Origin: Turritopsis dohrnii
Taxonomy: Eukaryota > Cnidaria > Hydrozoa > Anthoathecata > Oceaniidae
Reading direction: 5' to 3'
Length of the DNA stretch: 64,000 nt
NCBI GenBank assembly: GCA_027922465.2
Contig: BQMF02000116.1
Span: forward strand, 806,001 to 870,000
Below are positions 47,420 through 59,235 of this stretch, one piece after another (within the stretch, counting starts at the first letter, position 1; each line of letters begins with the position of its first letter). The notes beneath the pieces were generated by a model. It made no database searches and had not been told where the DNA came from. It saw only the letters and a list, made by a program, of their open reading frames with translations. The position numbers and the translations under genes are program-made.

Positions 47420-47975
47420 ATTTACGTTAAAATTTTATATTGACATTATGCACACACACACATATACACAATATTCAGATGAAGAGCCAATGTACTTGGA
47501 TATGCTGAATTGTAAATGAATTTAATGTACCGTGTTAGTTTGATTGTTTTCAACCTAAACTTGTGTGAAATTTTAACTTTATTGCCATAAATCATTCCCA
47601 ATCGTGAAAGTGGTCTAAATTAAATGGTACCCGAAGTGCCACTTTCAATTATTAAGGGTTATTGTGCAAATCGGTCTGCGTAGTGCTATAATTCCCAAGA
47701 AAATAGGAACACGCAGTTCTCTCTACACTGCAGTAATGGTTTATTTAAATGACACGTTCAGTTCCCAATAACTGTTCCTTTGAGTATTTAATATTTAAGT
47801 TATGTGAACATTTGATGAATGATTATTTAAAAGAATTGTTCAAACTATCTCATCAAACACTTTGCAGACTTGGTCATAATGTTCCGCAACGTAAAAATTC
47901 CTCTTTTCTGCGTAACTGTGGTTTAATCAGCTATGCGATGGAGATCATAAACGTTAATTATACTTAATTGTCAAA
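47420..47975. other. Gene-free stretch after the LINE
   Basis: Contains a short CA microsatellite (47450-47470) and otherwise nothing recognisable. It may be old flank of the second helicase/YR copy. Confidence 0.4.
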
Positions 47976-47979
47976 CATA

Positions 47980-48883
47980 CAGTGTGTCCACCAGAAAGTG
48001 GGCACCTTGTTTAAAACACAAATAACTTTTCGAATTTTCAACAATACAATGCGGTTTTTATACCGTTGGAAAGAGGATTTTTTGAGCTTTCCAAAAATAT
48101 AAGTTGTTACTTATAGAAATTTTTATTTTAAAGAATATTAAGTATTTTTTGTTTCGACACGGTTGTTAATTTTGTAATGATCAATAAAACAGACTTTTAA
48201 CGAGCAATTAACCTTTTGTTTCGATGAAACAACCGCTGTTGGTGGTATTGTGCTAATTTTGTCACGAAACTTTTTGAAAAGACACAGACTTTTTTTCATT
48301 GTGTAAACTTACCTTAAAATTTTTATTATGATTTAATAATTTCATATTCCAAACGCATTGCCAAAATCTTTATAAGCGAGAAAACAAACTTTTTATGAAA
48401 TTCATTCAATCATAAGAAGAAAGTTTCATGAGTCAAAAAGTTATGTAGCTGTTAGTCAGGATTTTAGACAACAGTTTCTGGGTAGAAATCCACCAACAAA
48501 AAGCACGGTTCAAAGTTCTTAAATCGTTGTAAAGGCGTTTTAGAAATGAAACTTCATGTTTAAAGCTTGTAAAAACGTTAAGTTTTCCTTGTATAAACGC
48601 AGCTTTATTACAATATTTTAGCTTTTTATGATTTCCCATGTTAATCGAGTCATTAACTCCTATTCAAGCAAGCGTTAATTGATCATTATTGATTTAATGT
48701 CATGGTTTCATGGTAAAATCGATTATATTTCCCGAAAAATTGTTTTTTCTATGAAAAAGGTCATATATTTAGAAAGAGCAAAAAATTTTCTTTCTGTTAA
48801 TATAAAAATTGAAAAAAACAAGGACGAAAAACAAAAGATATACTTATTGAAAGTTAGGTGCCCACTTTCTCGTGGACACACTG
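47980..48883. mobile_element. 904-bp mariner-type MITE, TA duplication
   Basis: Inverted ends CAGTGTGTCCAC(C/G)AGAAAGTG are flanked by TA (47978-47979, 48884-48885). ACCGTTGGAAAG lies 82 bp from the left end (48062), as in the foldback element at 45974. No transposase is present; ORFs of under 80 codons are chance. Confidence 0.85.
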
Positions 48884-48932
48884 TATATTTTGTAAGAGTT
48901 GCGTTTGTGTTCTAACTAGTTGAATATCAACT

Positions 48933-49459
48933 ATGAGCAAAAGACTGTATTCAAAGCCGTATTGGAAAGACGCTATAGGTGCTTCTAAAAAATCGAAAAG
49001 GCTTAAACTGAACACAACTGACAAGAACTTGTATTTATGTCCAATTGATTCTTGTGATAGTCATCCCTTCTACAGTAAAAGAGGATGTCGAAAGCATGTA
49101 TATAATCATCATGGTTGGTACTATTACTTTGACACAAAACCTGATATAAATGACGTTTTTCCCAGTCGAGTAACAAGAACGCACAATGAAGTTGTGAAAC
49201 ACAAGCGTGCTATCACACACAAAATGCCTACCTTTGGAAAGACAAATGCCTTGGCGACTGCGTTTCGCGCATGGTTAAAAAGTCCTGGTGGAAGTGGCAA
49301 AGACGAATCTCAGGCAGATCAAATTACATGTAAGATAATGAAGTACGCTAAGTTTTGTTGTAACGATGTACATTCGGAATGGGAAATTCCCAACAGTGTC
49401 ATGGATTATTGCATTGCCTCTATACCAATGCTGTCTGACTTTGTGAGTTATCTACATGA
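48933..49459 (+). pseudogene. Copy B tyrosine recombinase, N-terminal part
   Basis: From KRLYSKPYWKDAIG the frame parallels copy A: LYLCPIDSCDSHPFYSKRGC then KHVYNHHGWYYYF, the same C2H2-like finger. KSPGGSGKDESQADQITCKI and VMDYCIASIPMLSDF follow, which is the core-binding region. Similarity stops at an ATCTAT microsatellite (49460-49491). The catalytic half lies beyond it in reverse orientation. The first ATG (48933) follows the MITE closely, so the true start may have been lost. Confidence 0.8.
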
Positions 49460-49491
49460 AATCTACATCTATATCTATATCTATATCTACA
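49460..49491. repeat. ATCTAT microsatellite at an inversion breakpoint
   Basis: About five copies of (T)ATCTAT lie exactly where the plus-strand YR N-terminus meets the minus-strand YR-Myb C-terminus. Confidence 0.8.
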
Positions 49492-50075
49492 TGGATGAAA
49501 AGCGTATGTTGGATCATTTAAAATTGACGTCCACCTTCCCGTGCCGTATTTTAAAATTCCCTTTTCGATAAAGGTGTCTTCTAAATAGCTGAATGGAACC
49601 TTTTTTCTTCGAACTGGTGTTTCTCTTGTGACGTCTGTATGACTGTTGTTGGAATTAATGTTAATGTTAACGTCATTTATTGTTTCTTTACATTGGGTTT
49701 GATCTTTTAATTTATTCAAACACTCCTTTGCTCTTAAAGCTACATCTTGTAAGTGGATCTTTTGATAATGTATCTTGGCAACACGGGAAGTGTGCTTTTG
49801 GTCAGTTGAGATGATATTCTGTTCTTCTACATTTAAATTAATCGCACTTTCTGTTTCAATTATCTGCCTATAACGTGTGGGATTAATATATTTCCCAATT
49901 GCCTCGAACACAGTTCTTCCAAAGACATCAGCAATGCGTGTTAGTGTTTTGCCGTTGCGAGATATTAATAGGCTGTCACAAATAGGATTTAATCTAGTTC
50001 GAATGTAATCGACATAATCATTTAACAGCGTTAGAATCTCTACAGAAAAATGTAATGAATCAAAACTATGTATGA
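49492..50075 (-). pseudogene. Copy B tyrosine recombinase C-terminus fused to Myb domain
   Basis: Read leftward from 50075: a strand/helix region (SFDSLHFSVEILTLLNDYVD), RTRLNPICDSLLISRNGKTL, box II NPTRYRQIIETES, then DQKHTSRVAKIHYQK with the catalytic His and Tyr. The frame continues without a stop into RRKKVPFSYLEDTFIEKG and the Myb/telobox core ILKYGTGRWTSILNDPTY, ending at the microsatellite. The part of copy A around the first catalytic Arg (R320) is missing. This segment shows that YR and Myb are one protein. Its orientation is opposite to the N-terminal half, so it was inverted in place. Confidence 0.85.
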
Positions 50076-50169
50076 ATTTTACTAAGATTTCTGCTTACGC
50101 GCCTCTTACCCAAATGTGTGTGCTTCTTACGCGTTCTTAGACGTTCTTACTCGTTCTTACTCAGTTGCT
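50076..50169. repeat. Single unit of the GTAAGAACG satellite
   Basis: The reverse complement of one unit of the array at 51963-52795 (CACATTTGGGTAAGAGGCGC and GTAAGAACG words). It abuts the inverted YR segment, so the satellite marks a rearrangement joint. Confidence 0.8.
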
Positions 50170-51962
50170 GCTTGGATAAGAATTTTGTGATATTTCTTCT
50201 TTTTTTAAGCTGATACATAATGATTTATATCAAGTGTTCTCGCAATGCTATAGACAGCTGTTAAGAGGAATGCGATGCGAAGGAAAGAAGTATTAAGCGT
50301 AGTGTTTTTTATTTTTCATCTTCTGAGTCACTATACAAAACTATTCTCTGCACAAATTTGTCTCCAACTGAAAATGGTTGAACCGTCATTGGTGGAAGTC
50401 GAATATCTGGCTTGATGTCTTCATCGCTATCTGTAATTGTTGACGGCTCGTTGAGATCTTCTTGAATGTCTTGCGATGTTTCATCATCTGAAGACTCATC
50501 TTCATTTATTGCTGTATTTGTGCCAGAACAGCTGCTGCAGCTACAGCTACTGTCTTCTGACGAGGATTCATCTTTGCTTGTTTGCCTGCAGAGCAACTGC
50601 CAATTAGGATACATCCTTTTGAACTTTCCGTAAGCAAACCAATCCCTTCTCATGTTGTTAGCCAATAACCAGGCATCGTATATTGAATCCGGCCCTTTCC
50701 AATTTGCTCTGACACGCATATTAAAAATGTCGGTCGTTTTCTGTGTCAGATTGTTTTCTATCGCAGACCATGATGTCGTTACTAGCTTGAAAACCTTCTC
50801 TAAGTACTCTGTGTTAGAAGCGCTATTGGTGTAATCGGCCAGATTGGTGTCAAATGTCAGGTGCTCGTATAGTATCCCTTCCGTTCTATCTGCGTCAAGC
50901 ACAGCTTCGTCAAGGGCTTTCTGTGGCACCACTTCAAACTGACTGCAGTCTATCTCTTTGTGATCCTGCATACTGAAGCAATTTAACTGCTCAACATCCA
51001 GAAGCAAATTTGTTGATCCTCCATCAAAATCATTGTAGACTGCTCCTTCCTCAAGGGTACTCGTTTCTAAGTTTCCTTGTTCGAAAATCGGCGTGTCTTT
51101 CAGCTCGTTGGCAAGAAAATGGAATATCTCCATACAATGCTGTCTCAGCCACCCTAAGAACACCCAAAGTTGTTTGAGAACGCTCAATGTAAATAGTAGA
51201 CTACCAAATGTAAAAATTAGAAACAGATAAGTACTTGTCATGCTGAGATCTTTGCTTCGTAGAGTTTTCGTTCTGAAAATCGCCAACCTCTTCTTCACTG
51301 CTTCTACATCTTCAGGCGCACCAAAATCAGGATACACATTGGTCGTAATGAAAAAGCCGCTTTTGTATACAAACGTAGACACGTCTTTATGCTTGTTTGG
51401 AAGCGTGATTAAACCACCTATGGACAAAAATTCATTTATTCATGCAATATTAACCACAAGGAAAGTTCAATTGAAATAGAGAAATTATATTTTTAAAGAT
51501 TCCATACCTTGTAAGGCTGTTTTAGCTTGCTCACACGAAAAGCTATTAGATGTCCATTCATCCATAAATACGATTTCCGTAATTGATCGTATATTACTAC
51601 CACTGAAGCGACCGTCTGGCACTACGCTAGCAATATTTCTGATGGGGATAATACCTAAGGGATAATGAAACGCAAATACATCCAATAGATATTTCATTCA
51701 TGGACTATTACACAGGTTACTGTTAATAAAGTCAACTGTATGTACCCTGAAATGGACTAAACCAATTTGATTTGCTACTATCAGACGGGCCAACAAGCAG
51801 TAACTTTCTCTCCTTTTGAGGGAATTTTCCGTGCATAAGCAGTTGATAATATTTTTGATAAAACAAGTGTCGCAGCCTTGCATTTGGTATACTATTTTCG
51901 ATTCCTAAATCATCACAAAAAATAATAAAACTCACCCTTCGAAGTACAACTGAGGTGCCACT

Positions 51963-52795
51963 GTGTAAGAACGCGTAAGTAGCACACACATTTGGGTAAG
52001 AAGGGCGTAAGAAGAAATCTGAGTAAAATTCTTTTCCAAAGGGTAACTGAGTAAGAACGAGTAAGAACGAGTAAGAACGTGTAAGAACGCGTAAGTAGCA
52101 CACACATTTGGGTAAGAAGGGCGTATAAAGAAATCTTAGTAAAATTCTTTTCCAAAGGGTAACTGAGTAAGAACGAGTAAGAACGAGTAAGAACGTGTAA
52201 GAACGCGTAAGAAACACATACGTTTGGGTAAGAAGGGCGTAAGAAGAAATCTTAGTAAAATTCTCTTCCAAAGGGTAAATGAGTAAGAACGAGTAAGAAC
52301 GTGTGAGAACGCGTAAGAAGCACATACATTTGGGTAAGAAGCGCGTAAGAAGAAATCTTAGTAAAATTCTTTTCCAAAGAGTAACTGAGAAAGAACGAGT
52401 AAGAACGTGTAAGAACGCGTAAGAAGCACACACATTTGGGTAAGAGGCGCGTAAGAAGAAATCTTAGTAAAATTCTTTTCCAAAGGGTAACTGAGTAAGA
52501 ACGAGTAAGAACGTGTGGGAACGCGTAAGAAGCATATACATTTGGGTAAGAAGCGCGTAAGAAGAAATCTTAGTAAAATTCTTTTCCAAAGGGTAACTGA
52601 GTAAGAACGAGTAAGAACGTGTGAGAACGCGTAAGAAGCACATACATTTGGGTAAGAAGCGCGTAAGAAGAAATCTTAGTAAACTTTTTTTACAAAGGGT
52701 AACTGAGTAAGAACGAGTAACAACGTGTAAGAACGCGTAAGAAGCACACACATTTGGGTAAGAAGCACGTAAGAAGAAATCTTAGTAAGGGATTG
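51963..52795. repeat. 106/116-bp tandem satellite, about 8 units
   Basis: Units share CACATTTGGGTAAGAAG, AAGAAATCTTAGTAAAATTC and CCAAAGGGTAACTGAGTAAG; the 116-bp units have one extra GAGTAAGAAC. Eight CATTTGGG landmarks are spaced 106 or 116 bp. It lies in the helicase B gene just upstream of the Walker A exon. The minus-strand ORFs across it are repeat translations. Confidence 0.9.
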
Positions 52796-52834
52796 TTCAC
52801 AAATGACGTCAACCATTTTTCCAAGATTTTTGAC

Positions 52835-52911
52835 CCCCCCTCCCCCCTCTGTCAACCTCCGTCAACTTTGCGTTGCCCCCTCCCCCTCAGTTGACGTCAT
52901 CGTTTGAGAAG

Positions 52912-52950
<39 letters not shown>
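52835..52950. repeat. C-rich low-complexity tract with about 35-38 consecutive C
   Basis: A CCCCCCTCCCCCC tract is followed by an unbroken C run (about 52913-52950). Similar TTGACGTCA-flanked C-rich sequence recurs at 53195-53240. Proline- or glycine-rich ORFs here are artefacts of composition. Assembly length is probably uncertain. Confidence 0.9.
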
Positions 52951-52953
<3 letters not shown>

Positions 52954-53965
52954 AAAACAAAACAACCTCCACCCCACTTGTCCTTTTGTATGTTAGTTTC
53001 TTACGCCTTTTTAATAAGACGTGAAAATATTTGCAATGATCTTCGTGTAATTTTTCTCTGATCAAACTCCATCTGTGCTTATTGTTTTACGTTCGTGCAT
53101 CACGGACCACATCAAGATCACATTCAGTGTTAACATTTTCATAAGAAACTTTTACTTAATTAGAAAAATCAAGGTTTTGTAAAATTGTGTGGGTTGACGT
53201 CAACTAGTATCACATCCCCCCCCTCCCCCGTCAACCAGCGTCAACTTTAGCATAACCCCAGTTTTATCAACCGGCATTCCTTTTTCGATAATAGATTTGT
53301 AAGCTGTGTCATATGGGTTCCAATCACGTTTGCTATTTCTCTATTTCCCAGGAGCGTCAGCAAGAACTTTTCAACTGAGCTGCAGAATATGGACGTAAAT
53401 TTAGATTCAGGTATCTTCCTGTAGACTGATCCTTCGCAAATACCGTAGTTTCCGAAATCCATTGCTCTCTTGATAACGTCGACGGCTTTGCAGAAATTTG
53501 AATCCGATTTCATTTGTGCTGGATTACCAATATCTATGGAAAGGTAAAGTATGAAAATGAAGTAAATGGCAGCAATCTGTCTTATTTGCTTTGTAAATGC
53601 TAGTTAAACAGAACATTTTACGTACTATTGCCGTGATCAATTAAAAGATCATTCAAATTGGTATGCTTGATGTTATTAAGCCCTGATAGGATCTCCTTCC
53701 TTACGTTCTCGTCTAAGCGTTCTGTTGAAATGAATTGGACAGGTTTGACAGAAAAGTCATTTCCTTCAGTCGAAATGGAAATATCGTTTATATCGTATCC
53801 CAGATCGCAGGCAGCCCTTTTAACAGAGTCTCGCTGTGACTTGACGACCAATGCCACAGCCTTTTCGCAGTTGTGATCTTTTAAAACTTGCGAAAGTGTA
53901 GTTGTGTACGCTGTCACACACGATTCTTCTTTTCTGCCTGAAGTTTAAATCATGTTTGAAAGAAA

Positions 53966-56900
53966 TAGTCCAGTCTGATTGTGCAAAAATTGTGCAAAAT
54001 GACTTAAAAGCATGAAATTTGGCACAGTGGTAGTTTAGGGGAAAAGAAGTCATTTAAGCCTCAGACCCAACAAAAAACACCTGTTTTGTGTATTTTACAG
54101 ACCAGAATAGGTTCCCATGGCAACGAAATATTTTTTTCTACAAAATTGAAAGTGTTACATACCGTTGGAAAGATAATGTTTTCCTGAACAAAAAACTTGG
54201 TTAGGTCATGTCATAAAAATTAACCTATCAAAAGTTATAAGGCGTCAAATTTTGGGTCGTGACGTCATCAAAATACCAAAAAATTGATATTTTCAAAGTA
54301 AAACATGTCATATACCGTTGGAAAGATAATTTTTGCTTGATCAAAAAACTTGCTTAGGTCATGTCATGGAAATTAAGCTATCAAAAGCTATTAGGCGTCG
54401 AATTGTGGGTGATGATGTCAAATTTTTAATGATAAAATATTTGAAATATTTTTCCTACAACATGTTAGTTGTTTATTATATGCAGGAATACAGACTAAAC
54501 TCATATGACTAGGAAAAAAGATAAAACATTACTACACATGTATGTCATCACAATCACCCCCGCACTTGCAAAGGGCAGTGCATTTTAGTGATATGGTTTT
54601 GCATTTACAGCGTCCTTTACATCCTTTTTCTGGGTTACACCCACAAGAAATGAGTTCACGGCAAATAGCAGAAGCTTCCGGGATCGTGATCCATTGAATG
54701 GAAAATTCCCCATTTTCTTCTTCTTGCCAACCCCATATATTGGGACTAGGTAAATTCTGTTGTGCAATAAGGGATTGTCCCCAACAACTAGCTTGGTAAA
54801 TGGCACGTTTTGTGTGCTGAAGGAGAGCATGTTGTGTTGGTGGGATAGCTTCCAGTGATCTACCTTTTGCTGCAAATAGCACTTTCCGACATTCATTAAC
54901 GGATAGCATGAGACTTGTTGGGTCGTACAAAAGAGTGACATATCTTTCAATAACAGGAAATAATTCTTTTAGTTCTTGGTCAGAAGGAAAATTAGAACAG
55001 GAAACGAAACTTGCCGTTACTTCATCAAAATTTTTCCAGGTTCTCCATGCACTTTTCTTTCCTTTTCCTGCAAAGAACGAAACCTGGTCACATCCTGTAA
55101 AAGCGTGAAAGAAGGGCAGGCCACTACATTTAGCAGCACCGATAGCATTAAAGATGAGATGAATCGGTAGTAGACGATGATTATTACCAGTTCCAAATGA
55201 AATCCAAAGTTCTGATAAATTTAGCAAGGAAAACATTGCAAGGGCTATGATAACTACATCAGTATCAACTGTGCGAATCATAACTTTTTCCATCCCAGAA
55301 CGACTTGCGTGTAGAGCATGAAGGAGCATACGTGTATCTGCTTCTTCGTGGTTTGATGGAGAAAGAGACGATACATTGTCAACTGACATATTCGTGATGA
55401 TTGAGGAGCCAATAGTACTGATAATTAACTTCTCAGTTTCAGCTTGTGTTGCCTGATTAGCGAGGAAGCCAAAAAGTTCAGTTTTGTTTTCATCTAAGCG
55501 CAAAAACGACTGCCAGTTCCCAGGAATTTTGGTCGCCGGAAGAACTCTGCGTCGAATGCCTTTACCTGAAAACGAAATGAAATTATTTTGTTTTTCTTAA
55601 CATTATAAACATTTTTGAAATATAATTGCTTCGTACCATTTGTTCATAGTTCGAATCCCCCTTGAAGCCCCTCACTTTTCTTAAGGGGTGGACTTTCTCG
55701 AAAATTGAAAGAATTGGGTGGGGCAGTAAGAAAATCTTTCAAAACGGGGTTGAGGTCATACCTCTTTCAGAAGAGTGTTTTTTATTTATACCTCGTTTTT
55801 GTCGGGCTAAAGACTTCAAGGAATTCTCTACATAAACATCCCAAACAATGTCCACTCTCTTGCTTCTCTTTAACTGTTTCTGGATGTGCGGTGTGAACTT
55901 TTGAGTTGCGTATTCCTGAAATGTGGTTTGACTATTTGGTTTAACTATGTTTACGACTGCTGCTCCATCCAATATGATGCAGTCCATACACATTTCATCA
56001 GCAGCAACTTCATTATCGATTTTAAGGCAGTGCAACAGGGTAGACTTTGATCCGGGCATTAAGTCACCGTTTTTTGAGATTGATGCAGGATAACTGCCAT
56101 TTTCATGTGAAAAGAATTCTTCAAGATTGCCATCTCTAACTTGACAAGCAATGTAAAGTCGCGAGAAGAGTTGACATGACTTTTTGAGTGTTGTAATTTC
56201 CATCTTTGATGTTTTTCTTCGTTGAGATGGTTGCGTGAAGATTGAGAAATTATTTTTCTTAATGACTGCATAAATACTGATTTTTTTCTCTTTTAGCCTG
56301 CTATTGAAAAAATCATTGAACTGCTTCTTTCCAGACTCATCAATTTTCCTCATATTATCGACTGCAGTTTGATTCACAATGTTCTTTGAATCTAGTGCTA
56401 TTAGGTCTTTCGTTTCTTCCAAGAATGGGTTCCCTGCTTCCTGGAATGCCGTGACCAAATCATTGACATTCTTTGCAAATCGTTTTTGAGCACTGGGAGT
56501 TTGCTCATGATGCTTCGTTTGTTCTGTCAGTGCTGCCTCCAAGTTGTAAGGCAAGGAAGCTTCAAAATCCCTTACACTTCTTGCGACTTCAGGCCCACAA
56601 ACCATCCATCGTAAGAGTTGAATTGAATCTTCTGTGAGACCAACAGCACCTAAAAAATTGAAGTCTTACTTTCAAGTTAATCAAGTATCGAATTAGACTA
56701 AGTTTACTAATATGAGCTCGTTAAACATAAACTATCTATAAAACAATCGTGTGATACGTTCAGAATTATAAAAAAGCCCTACCCCCATCCCCTTTGACAC
56801 ATTTGTTATTCTGTTCATGAGCATGGTCGATTCCAAGTGAAGAGAATGCGCGCTTGGATTTGGCTACTACAAAGTGACCTTCGTTGAAATTATTGAAAAC

Positions 56901-59235
56901 CTCTTGGTTAGTCTCTTGTAATTGAAGCATGTCACATAGATGAACTGACAGCCAACGAGCATAGTGAGTATGATTAAGTGCAAAAAACCATGGCAAAAGG
57001 AGACTGATTGTTGTTTTGTAGAGATTGAAGTTGCCTGAACGAATAGTCGGTGCCTTGTAGAATCATGTCTACAAAGGAAGATAGCACTGACGGAACGAAG
57101 TTAGATTGTGAGTTAATATCAAATTGACCATCAAATTCTTGTAATTCTCTTTCCAATAGACTTTTTCGTAAAATATCAGCAGCCCTTGACAATACGAATG
57201 CATCTTCATCAAAATCTTTTTCATAGATAGTTTTGAAAACATCGGTCAAATCATTGTCAAATGCAAGGTATGCATCTTTACCTCTTTTTGATTCTGTTAG
57301 GCCATCAATCTGTGCAAGTAATCTTTCTTTTAGGCGTGTAGAATGTACGCGTTCAGGTAGTAGTCCTCCTAGATCTTCAAACCTCTTCTTGTACAGTGCT
57401 GCCAAGTCTGCCATCTTAAAAACGCATTTTCCTTCTAGCCTTACCCGTTCCTGCTGCATGAATGCCGCTAATTCAGCAAGAACCATCCCATGAAGTTTCT
57501 TATGTTCATCCACAATTGGTGCAGTATAATCACGAAGAGACTTTGCTTTATAATAAAAGGCAACTAGACAGACGGGATGATACATAGCATCTTGTGCTAT
57601 CATATCACCTTTGCTTAGTTTAGCAAGAACGTCAAAGTCTTGTAGAATCGTTGCGCATTCTCTGACTTTTTTGTCTAGTTTAAAAGTAGAAGCCCTAGAA
57701 AGACTCTCTGTGGTCGCTTTATCACAAAAGAAACACAATAAATTGTCATTTTCAAAATTTCCTTTACTTGTAGAAGGACGATTACTTGTTCGAGTCATCT
57801 GGCTGACAGCATCTACATAACTCATTTCACAATCAACGTTTTGTACTTCATCTGATTGAGGCTCTACCTCTGTATTGTTTATTTTCTTTTCCAACCTCTG
57901 TATTTTCATGTCGCTAAATTTATTTTTGCACAACTTGTGGAATTTTGCTTTCTTTTCAAAAAACATATCTGCTGTACATTTCTCCTTGGGAAGAATTACT
58001 GAGTCAACAGGTATAGCATTCAATTCCCGGAAACGATTGATATTATTAGTAATATTTTCGTATGTTTTAAACGAATCATAACCTTTACGATTAAGATCAG
58101 ACGGACATTCCAATTTTTCATTTGTATTGACTTGACATACAATACATAATTCCCAATCGACATCCTTAGTTTCAGTCAAACTTTCAAGTTCAGAATAACG
58201 ACGCTTTTTAGACATTTTGCTTTCCTTAATTTTCTTACTTCATCTCTATCATTCTCATTTATTTCTTTTGTCTAAAACTTAAAATACCTAACATAAAAAA
58301 TGTTAACATGCTCTGTTATAAGAAAAAGAAGAGACAATACAAGACTGTGAAATAAGCACGAACAGAACGTAAAGAACCAGACACTATAACTTGTGAAACA
58401 GAAACAACTTAAGAAACAAATATTTAAGAATCGAACATATCAAATTGAAACAAAGAATAAAAAATACTAATTAAAGCGCATTTCCATAACACACACTCAA
58501 CGCCACAAATCCACTCACACTTTGCTATAACGAACTCAATTTTAATTTGAACGTAGAAAACTAACATTTTAAACACTTTTCTAGTTGTTGCGTAACTAAT
58601 GACCGGCACGAGAGTTCGATCTAATTTTTCGAACGTTTTTTCTTCTTGAGGCTTACGGAGGCTTACAACGATTTCCTTAAAAAAAGGAAATGTTTCAAGC
58701 AAACATTTGCTTTCAAACGGTATATGGCATGTTTTACTTTAAAGATATCAAAATTTTTGGGTATTTTGATGACGTATTCACCCGAACTTTCACGCATTAT
58801 AACTTTTGATAGCTTAATTTCCATGATACGACCTAAGCAAGTTTTTTGATCAGGCAAAAATTTGCTTTCTAACGGTATATAGCATGTTTTACTTTGAAAA
58901 TATCAATTTTTTTGGTATTTTGATGACGTCACGACCCAAACTTTGACGCCTAATAACTTTTGATAGGTTAATTTTTATGACATGACCTAAGCAAGTCTTT
59001 TGTTCAGGAAAACATTATCTTTCCAACGGTATATAACACTTTCAATTTTGTAGAAAAAAATATTTCGTTGCCATGGGAACTATTCTGGTCTGTAAAATAT
59101 ACAAAACAGGTGTTTTTTTGTTGGGTCTGAGGCTTAAATGACTTCTTTTCCCCTAAACTACCACTGTGCCAAATTTCATGCTTTTAAGTCATTTTGCACA
59201 ATTTTTATGTTTTTTTGCACAATCAGACTGGACTA
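53966..59235. mobile_element. 5.27-kb TIR transposon with FEN1-like nuclease gene
   Basis: Inverted ends of about 465-490 bp begin TAGTCCAGTCTGATTGTGCA. Each arm contains ACCGTTGGAAAG-type words (54161, 54313; complement ending 59030) and a duplicated module with AAAACTTG(C/G)TTAGGTCATG and GACGTCATCAAAATACCAAA. The element sits inside intron 1 of helicase copy B: removing it leaves an intron of about 90 bp, as in copy A (93 bp). The flanks are AAA on both sides, a possible 3-bp duplication in A-rich sequence. No DDE transposase was recognised; the only gene is at 54532-58215. Confidence 0.85.
54532..58215 (-). pseudogene. Zinc-binding, FEN1/PIN-like nuclease and CXC-tail protein of the TIR transposon
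   Basis: Exons: 58215-56783 (with a frame slip near 56985), 56649-55791 and 55565-54532, joined by phase-1 introns in Gly codons. Exon 1 has two Cys/His modules (CIVCQ to FHKLCKNKF; CFFCDKA to YHPVCLVAFYYKA), then ends FFALNHTHYARWL and SLGIDHAHEQNN. Exon 2 carries FSHENGSYPASI, DCIILDGAAVVN and VDIVWDVYVENSLK. Exon 3 has HEEADTRML, VDTDVVIIAL, FTGCDQVSFFAGKGKKSAW and a Cys-rich end (CNPEKGCKGRCKCK, CTALCKC) like a tesmin/TSO1 CXC region. The D, E-x-x-D, D-x-D and GCD series with GKGKK resembles FEN1/XPG-type PIN nucleases; this is inference. From memory of the family, a central few hundred residues are missing at the slip, so this copy is probably defective. Confidence 0.7.

Noticed and set aside
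51732..52751. Long minus-strand ORFs with repeated VLTRSYSF / LPKCVC units
   Set aside because: They are translations of the 106/116-bp satellite and change frame with unit length; there is no independent sign of coding.
51963..52795. CRISPR-like array of spaced repeats
   Set aside because: The whole 106/116-bp unit repeats, with no unique spacers, and the genome is eukaryotic.
52862..53061. Proline-rich and glycine-rich ORFs
   Set aside because: Produced by the poly-C tract; pure low complexity.
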